Shown one piece after another: positions 59,596-64,000 of a stretch of 64,000 nt of DNA; the first letter of the stretch is position 1; each line of letters opens with the position of its first letter. The translations under genes and the position numbers were made by a program. The stretch lies in NCBI RefSeq assembly GCF_900142775.1, contig NZ_FRCC01000006.1:1-64000 (forward strand). The letters run 5' to 3'. The stretch is from Flavobacterium flevense (GTDB lineage Bacteria > Bacteroidota > Bacteroidia > Flavobacteriales > Flavobacteriaceae). The notes beneath the pieces were generated by a model. The model searched no databases and had not been told where the DNA came from. It was given only the letters and a program-made list of their open reading frames with translations.

Positions 59596-59955
59596 AAGTT
59601 GGGAGCTAGAAGTCAGAAGTTCGAAGTTGGGAGTTGGGAGTTGTAATTTTTTTCCACCCTTTAGGGAGGGGGGAAGAAAAAAATTAGAAGTTAGAAGTTA
59701 GAAGTCAGAAGTCAGAAGTTTGGAGTTGAAAGTTTGGAGTTGTAATTTTTTTTCACCCTTTAAGGAGGGGGAAGAAAAAAAGTTAGAAGTAAGAAGTAAG
59801 AAGTTGGGAGTTGTAATTTTTTTCTACCCTCTAGGGAGGGGAAAGAAAAAAATAGAAGTGGGAAGATAGAAGTGAGTAAATTTCTTTTTCCACCCTTTAG
59901 GGATGGGGAAGAAAAAGAAATTAAAATCCAAACCATGATAAATGTCATAGAATCT
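59566..59955. repeat. Composite repeat cluster: heptamers plus CACCCTTTAGGGAGGG units
   Basis: From inside the end of ccoI onward, runs of GAAGTTA/GAAGTTG-type 7-mers alternate with four copies of a TTTTTTCCACCCTTTAGGGA-like unit followed by GGGGAAGAAAAA (about 59648, 59750, 59820 and 59888). The unit also occurs in the palindrome at 45580. No coding function between ccoI and ccoS is visible. Confidence 0.8.
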
Positions 59956-59997
59956 CCGAAGTAGGGAGTCTAATTTTGGGGTATAAAATTTTAAGGT

Positions 59998-60201
59998 ATG
60001 AGCGTCATTTATTTATTAATCACCATCAGCATTTTTGTTGCCATTGCTTTCTTAATAGCCTTTTTTATGGCAGTTAAGAACGGACAATATGACGATGATT
60101 ACACACCCTCGGTTCGGATGCTTTTTGACGATGAACTCAAAAAAGTTAAGAATGAGGAATTGAAAAAGTTAAGCAATCATAAACAAACGTCTAACACTTA
60201 A
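59998..60201 (+). CDS. ccoS: Cbb3 oxidase maturation protein CcoS
   Basis: A 67-residue membrane protein with a single helix (VIYLLITISIFVAIAFLIAF) followed by FMAVKNGQYDDDYTPSVRML, the conserved D-rich CcoS/FixS signature, and a charged tail. It is needed to insert copper and heme into cbb3 oxidase. It lies between ccoI and ccoNO, the usual order. Confidence 0.9.
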   Translation: MSVIYLLITISIFVAIAFLIAFFMAVKNGQYDDDYTPSVRMLFDDELKKVKNEELKKLSNHKQTSNT

Positions 60202-60242
60202 CCCCTAACATTTACAATTTATAAACATTTTAATTTTAATAT

Positions 60243-62420
60243 ATGGAAATGCAGCAGTTTTATTATGACAACAAAATTGTTAAGAAGTTTATTTATGCTA
60301 CCATTGTTTTTGGGGTTGTCGGCATGGCGGTCGGACTTTTATTAGCTATTTTATTTTTATTCCCAAACTTAACAGATGGAGTTTCCTGGCTGAGTTTTGG
60401 TCGCTTAAGACCTTTGCATACTAATGCTGTTATTTTTGCCTTTGTGGGAAATGCCATGTTTGCCGGGATTTATTATTCTTTGCAACGATTACTGAAAGCG
60501 AGAATGTTTTCTGATTTTTTGAGTAATCTTAATTTCTGGGGATGGCAGTTAATCATTGTTGCAGCGGCTATTTCGCTTCCATTAGGATACAGTACTTCTA
60601 AAGAATACGCCGAATTAGAATGGCCTATCGATATTGCAATTGCACTCATTTGGGTTGTTTTTGGTATCAATATGATTGGAACTATTATCAAAAGAAGAGA
60701 GCGTCACCTGTATGTTGCTATTTGGTTTTACCTGGCCACTTTTGTTACCGTAGCCGTATTGCATATTTTTAATAGTTTGGCTTTGCCGGTTTCTGCCATG
60801 AAAAGTTATTCTGTTTATGCAGGAGTTCAGGATGCTTTGGTACAATGGTGGTACGGGCACAATGCGGTGGCTTTTTTCCTGACAACACCATTTTTAGGAT
60901 TGATGTACTATTATATTCCTAAAGCGGCAAATCGTCCGGTGTATTCTTACCGCTTGTCTATTGTGCACTTTTGGTCTTTAATATTTTTATATATCTGGGC
61001 AGGACCGCACCATTTATTGTATTCTGCTTTGCCTAACTGGGCACAAAATTTAGGAGTAGTTTTCTCTATTATGTTGATTGCACCGTCTTGGGGAGGAATG
61101 ATAAACGGATTATTGACGTTGCGTGGTGCCTGGGATAAAGTACGAACAGAACCTGTGTTGAAATTCTTTGTAGTAGCTATTACAGGTTATGGAATGGCCA
61201 CTTTTGAAGGACCAATGTTGTCTCTTAAAAACGTTAATGCCATTGCGCATTTTACCGATTGGATTGTCGCTCACGTACACGTAGGAGCTTTGGCATGGAA
61301 CGGATTTATGGCTTTTGGTGTGATTTATTGGTTGATTCCAAGGATGACAAAAGGACCTTTGTATTCTCTTAAGTTAGCTAATGTTCACTTTTGGATAGGG
61401 ACTTTAGGAATTATACTTTACACACTTCCTATGTATGTTGCGGGTTTTTTACAGGCTTCTATGTGGAAACAATTTAATCCTGACGGAACACTGACTTACG
61501 GTAATTTTCTGGAAACGGTAACTCAAATTATGCCTATGTATTGGATGAGAGCCGTAGGAGGGACATTGTACATTATTGGAATGTTTATTTTAGTCTATAA
61601 TATTTATAAAACAGTTCGATTAAATGATGCTGTTGAAGACGAATTAGCAGAAGCTCCCGAATTACAGAAAATAAGCAGTGGCAGAATTAAAGGAGAAAAA
61701 TTCCACCCTTGGTTAGAAAGAAAACCAATCCAATTGACTATTCTGGCTACAGTTGCTATTTTGATTGGTGGTATTATCCAAATTGTACCAACTATTATGG
61801 TAAAATCAAATATTCCAACGATTACAAGTGTAAAACCATACACACCATTAGAACTCGAAGGACGTGATTTATATATTCGTGAAGGTTGTGTAGGCTGTCA
61901 CTCTCAAATGGTACGTCCGTTTAGAAGTGAGGTAGAACGCTACGGTCCTCAATCTAAAGCTGGAGAATTTGTGTACGATCATCCATTTCTTTGGGGGTCA
62001 AAACGTACCGGTCCTGATTTACTGAGAGTGGGAGGAAAGTACAATGATAACTGGCATTTTAACCACATGTGGTCACCACAAAGTACTTCTGCGGGATCTA
62101 TTATGCCGGGTTACAAATGGTTATTTGACAACAAGGCTTTGGATATTTCAGACATCGAAGCTAAAATGACAGTAATGAGAACCTTAGGTGTTCCTTATAC
62201 GGATGATGAGATTGCCAATGCTGAAAAAGCAATAAAAGCACAGTCTAAGCAAATAGAAAATAACCTGCATGCCGATCCTGATTTTGTAAAAAGTTACGAA
62301 GAAAGTAAAAAGAAAGCAGCTGCCAGAGGAGAAGCTTTTGTACCAATGCAGGACAGAGAAATTGTAGCTCTGATTGCGTACATCCAAAGATTAGGAACTG
62401 ATATTAAAGTGAAAAAATAA
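60243..62420 (+). CDS. ccoNO: Fused cbb3-type cytochrome c oxidase subunits I and II (CcoNO)
   Basis: A 725-residue fusion. CcoN part (about 1-480): helices with RPLHTNAVIFAFVGNAMF (heme ligand histidine), WWYGHNAVAFFLTTPFLGLM and WAGPHHLLYSALPNWAQNLG (copper ligands), and VHVGALAWNGFMAFGVIYWL. CcoO part (about 500-725): one helix, then the heme c motif CVGCH near residues 548-552, MVRPFRSEVERYGPQSKAGE and HMWSPQSTSAGSIMPGY with the methionine ligand. It reduces oxygen with high affinity and pumps protons. The fusion is typical of Bacteroidota. Confidence 0.95.
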   Translation: MEMQQFYYDNKIVKKFIYATIVFGVVGMAVGLLLAILFLFPNLTDGVSWLSFGRLRPLHTNAVIFAFVGNAMFAGIYYSLQRLLKARMFSDFLSNLNFWGWQLIIVAAAISLPLGYSTSKEYAELEWPIDIAIALIWVVFGINMIGTIIKRRERHLYVAIWFYLATFVTVAVLHIFNSLALPVSAMKSYSVYAGVQDALVQWWYGHNAVAFFLTTPFLGLMYYYIPKAANRPVYSYRLSIVHFWSLIFLYIWAGPHHLLYSALPNWAQNLGVVFSIMLIAPSWGGMINGLLTLRGAWDKVRTEPVLKFFVVAITGYGMATFEGPMLSLKNVNAIAHFTDWIVAHVHVGALAWNGFMAFGVIYWLIPRMTKGPLYSLKLANVHFWIGTLGIILYTLPMYVAGFLQASMWKQFNPDGTLTYGNFLETVTQIMPMYWMRAVGGTLYIIGMFILVYNIYKTVRLNDAVEDELAEAPELQKISSGRIKGEKFHPWLERKPIQLTILATVAILIGGIIQIVPTIMVKSNIPTITSVKPYTPLELEGRDLYIREGCVGCHSQMVRPFRSEVERYGPQSKAGEFVYDHPFLWGSKRTGPDLLRVGGKYNDNWHFNHMWSPQSTSAGSIMPGYKWLFDNKALDISDIEAKMTVMRTLGVPYTDDEIANAEKAIKAQSKQIENNLHADPDFVKSYEESKKKAAARGEAFVPMQDREIVALIAYIQRLGTDIKVKK

Positions 62421-62432
62421 TTTTTATTGAAG

Positions 62433-62526
62433 TTACTGAGGTTCTAAGATTCTAAGTTACTAAGAAATCTTTTGAAGCTTAAAGCTAAAAACTTAGCACC
62501 TCAGTCACTCAGTATCTTAGCAACTT
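62433..62526. repeat. Inverted intergenic repeat (CTCAGT/CTTAGCAACTT type)
   Basis: ACTGAGGTTCTAAGATTCTA, with AGTTACTAAG, and the region ACTTAGCACCTCAGTCACTC with ATCTTAGCAACTT form imperfect inverted arms between ccoNO and ccoQ. A related stretch lies at 23230-23260. Confidence 0.5.
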
Positions 62527-62532
62527 AAAAAA

Positions 62533-62715
62533 ATGTTTGAACAAATAAAACACAATATGGAAACCATCGCAGGAGTGGCGATATATCCAATACTATCATT
62601 ATTGATCTTCTTTTTCTTCTTTGTAGGATTAGGCTTTTGGGTTTTCTCGTATAAAAAAGAAAAAATTAAGGAATTGAGCCAGATTCCGTTGAATGATACT
62701 TTAAAAGTAGAATAG
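62533..62715 (+). CDS. ccoQ: Cbb3 oxidase subunit CcoQ
   Basis: A 60-residue protein with one membrane helix (VAIYPILSLLIFFFFFVGLG), an FWVFSYKKEKIKELSQIPLN segment after it, and no metal motifs: the size and layout of CcoQ/FixQ, which stabilises the oxidase core. Its place between ccoNO and ccoP (15 bases before ccoP) confirms the call. Confidence 0.85.
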   Translation: MFEQIKHNMETIAGVAIYPILSLLIFFFFFVGLGFWVFSYKKEKIKELSQIPLNDTLKVE

Positions 62716-62730
62716 TAAAGCCATAGCATT

Positions 62731-63633
62731 ATGAAAAAAATAATTCCAGCCTATCTTAGAGTAATTGCGCTTTTCTTTATCATTTTTGGTTTGATAGAAT
62801 ATTTTATCGATTCAGGTGACCGACCTGCTTTTATAAAATTTCCAATGGTCAATTTGATTCTGTTGGTCGTTTTGGTCTTGTTAGTTGCGATAGAAGCTGT
62901 CGTTAAGGCAGCGGATAATATCGTGTATCAGTTATTATCGGAGGAAGAAAAAGCAAAATTAGCAGCCGATGAAAATTTGAAATTAACAGAAAAACCATGG
63001 TTTAAAAAGTTGATGAGCAAGCTCACACGAACAGTGCCTATAGAAAATGAGGCAAGTTTGTTGCTTAACCATGATTATGATGGTATCAAAGAATTAGATA
63101 ATAATTTGCCGCCATGGTGGGTCTATTCTTTCTATGCCTGTATTATTTTTTCAGCTATTTATTTAGTTCGTTTCGAAATTATGGGAGCTGATAATCAGGA
63201 AATGGAATTGAAAAAAGAATTGGCTCAGGCCAAAATAGAAGTAGCCGAATATATGAAAAATGCTCCGGATTTAATGGACGAAAAATCGGTTACACAATTA
63301 ACAGAGCCGGCAGATTTAGCTATTGGGAAAACACTTTTTGAAAATAATTGTGCTGCTTGCCACAGAGCCGATGCAGGTGGGCAAATTGGACCTAATTTAA
63401 CCGATGATCATTGGATTCTGGGAGGCGGAATCAAAAATATATTTCTTACGATTAACAATGGTGGTCGGGATGGTAAAGGGATGATTTCCTGGAAAGGAAC
63501 ACTGAAACCTAAAGAAATTCAAAAAGTAGCCAGTTATATCATGTCTTTAAAGGGAAGTAATCCGAAAGATGCAAAAGCTCCCGATGGTGATATTTGGGAA
63601 GAAGAAACGCCATCAGTTGCCGAAGCAAAATAA
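62731..63633 (+). CDS. ccoP: Cbb3 oxidase cytochrome c subunit CcoP
   Basis: A 300-residue membrane cytochrome c: two N-terminal helices (LRVIALFFIIFGLIEYFIDS; MVNLILLVVLVLLVAIEAVV), the FixP N-domain feature LPPWWVYSFYACIIFSAIYL near residues 126-145, then one heme c domain with CAACHRADAGGQIGPNLTDD near residues 207-226 and a methionine ligand in GMISWKG. It passes electrons to CcoO. Most proteobacterial CcoP proteins have two hemes; only one CxxCH is present here. Confidence 0.92.
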   Translation: MKKIIPAYLRVIALFFIIFGLIEYFIDSGDRPAFIKFPMVNLILLVVLVLLVAIEAVVKAADNIVYQLLSEEEKAKLAADENLKLTEKPWFKKLMSKLTRTVPIENEASLLLNHDYDGIKELDNNLPPWWVYSFYACIIFSAIYLVRFEIMGADNQEMELKKELAQAKIEVAEYMKNAPDLMDEKSVTQLTEPADLAIGKTLFENNCAACHRADAGGQIGPNLTDDHWILGGGIKNIFLTINNGGRDGKGMISWKGTLKPKEIQKVASYIMSLKGSNPKDAKAPDGDIWEEETPSVAEAK

Positions 63634-63649
63634 TAAAAGTTATTACAAG

Positions 63650-63705
63650 CCATTAAGGAATTAAGAATAATTAAGTATTAGCTTAATCTTCTTAACTTCT
63701 TAATG
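63650..63705. repeat. Inverted CATTAAG/CTTAATG repeat
   Basis: CCATTAAGGAATTAAGA (63650-63666) pairs imperfectly with TCTTAACTTCTTAATGG (63689-63705), between ccoP and ccoG. The same arm type occurs in the palindrome at 45509-45700. Confidence 0.6.
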
Positions 63706-63722
63706 GTAAAAAAAGATAAAAA

Positions 63723-64000
63723 ATGTCAAAGTTAGCCGACGAAGCTTTTAGAGATAGCATTGGAACGATTGATAATGAAGGAAAAAGGAAATTTATTTAT
63801 CCTAAAAAACCTTCGGGCCGGTTTTATAAGTATAGAAAATGGGTAAGTTATTTTTTATTACTAATTCTGATTGCAAATCCGTTTATCAAAGTCAACGGCA
63901 ACCAGTTCATGCTGTTCAATATTCTGGAGCGGCGTTTTAATATTTTCGGATTTCCTTTCTGGCCACAGGATTTTTATCTCGTGGTGCTGTTTATGATTAT
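63723..64000 (+). CDS. ccoG: Cbb3 oxidase accessory protein CcoG, cut by window end
   Basis: ATG 63723 runs to the window end without a stop. The visible 92 residues begin MSKLADEAFRDSIGTIDNEG, then KKPSGRFYKYRKWVSYFLLL with the first membrane helix, IANPFIKVNGNQFMLFNILE and FNIFGFPFWPQDFYLVVLFM. This is the N-terminus of CcoG/FixG, the membrane ferredoxin-like copper reductase of cbb3 assembly. Iron-sulfur motifs lie beyond the window. Confidence 0.9.
   Translation, partial: MSKLADEAFRDSIGTIDNEGKRKFIYPKKPSGRFYKYRKWVSYFLLLILIANPFIKVNGNQFMLFNILERRFNIFGFPFWPQDFYLVVLFMI

Overview
The window looks like a chromosomal segment of a Flavobacterium-type member of the Bacteroidota. The support is AT-rich DNA, TAnnTTTG-type -7 promoter boxes, and many protein types typical of that group: fused CcoNO, BatA-like VWA protein, DUF5606, DUF6146, LuxC-like reductase beside serA/serC, and FKBP lipoprotein with calcium repeats. 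Assignments come from reading sequence and motifs only; no database search was run.

Layout. (1) About 1-4570 is one end of an integrated mobile element: PRTRC protein E (cut by the window edge), a small ORF broken by an amber codon, a DUF932 protein, an ICE-type SSB, about 740 bases without a clear gene that hold a strongly structured region, a 52-aa ORF and a large serine recombinase. The recombinase frame runs through the antisense strand of a tRNA-Leu(GAG) gene, which marks the element/chromosome junction. (2) 4571-13126: two tRNA-Lys genes, then housekeeping genes (aroK, a PyrR-like phosphoribosyltransferase, an Hsp15-like protein, FKBP lipoprotein, esterase, dihydroorotase-like protein without its HxH motif, BatA-like protein, lactonase). 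(3) 13127-21490: a DEAD-box type helicase, a 187-bp nested palindrome, and a five-gene minus-strand operon (response regulator, HEAT protein, membrane glycosyltransferase, LtaS-like phosphotransferase with TPRs, TPR/YaiO beta-barrel) that I read as a surface-polymer synthesis, modification and export system. (4) 21491-23171: a DUF2400/TIGR02757 gene whose 3' end recurs twice downstream, with a 97-aa orphan ORF in between. (5) 23263-38650: ABC ATPase, msrA, small membrane and lipoproteins, serA-serC-acyl-CoA reductase, ferredoxin, ychF, FUSC protein, def, DUF5606, mazG, transglutaminase-like protein. (6) 38783-43603: a GPAYKN-repeat secreted protein, a two-component system, and a HepT/MntA toxin-antitoxin module flanked by direct repeats that copy the start of the histidine kinase gene. 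(7) 43668-53748: a catabolic locus with DeoR regulator, fucose-isomerase-like enzyme, split transketolase, ribose-type ABC importer with DUF2291 protein, and FGGY kinase. (8) 53749-56402: repeat-rich spacer and small accessory genes. (9) 56403-64000: the cbb3 oxidase locus (Crp/Fnr regulator divergent from ccoI-ccoS-ccoNO-ccoQ-ccoP-ccoG, with ccoG cut by the window end).

Intergenic DNA is rich in repeats: 7-bp units such as GAAGTTG/GAAGTTA, nested palindromes, and hairpin terminators. Several repeats touch coding sequence, notably the ccoI C-terminus and the histidine kinase start.
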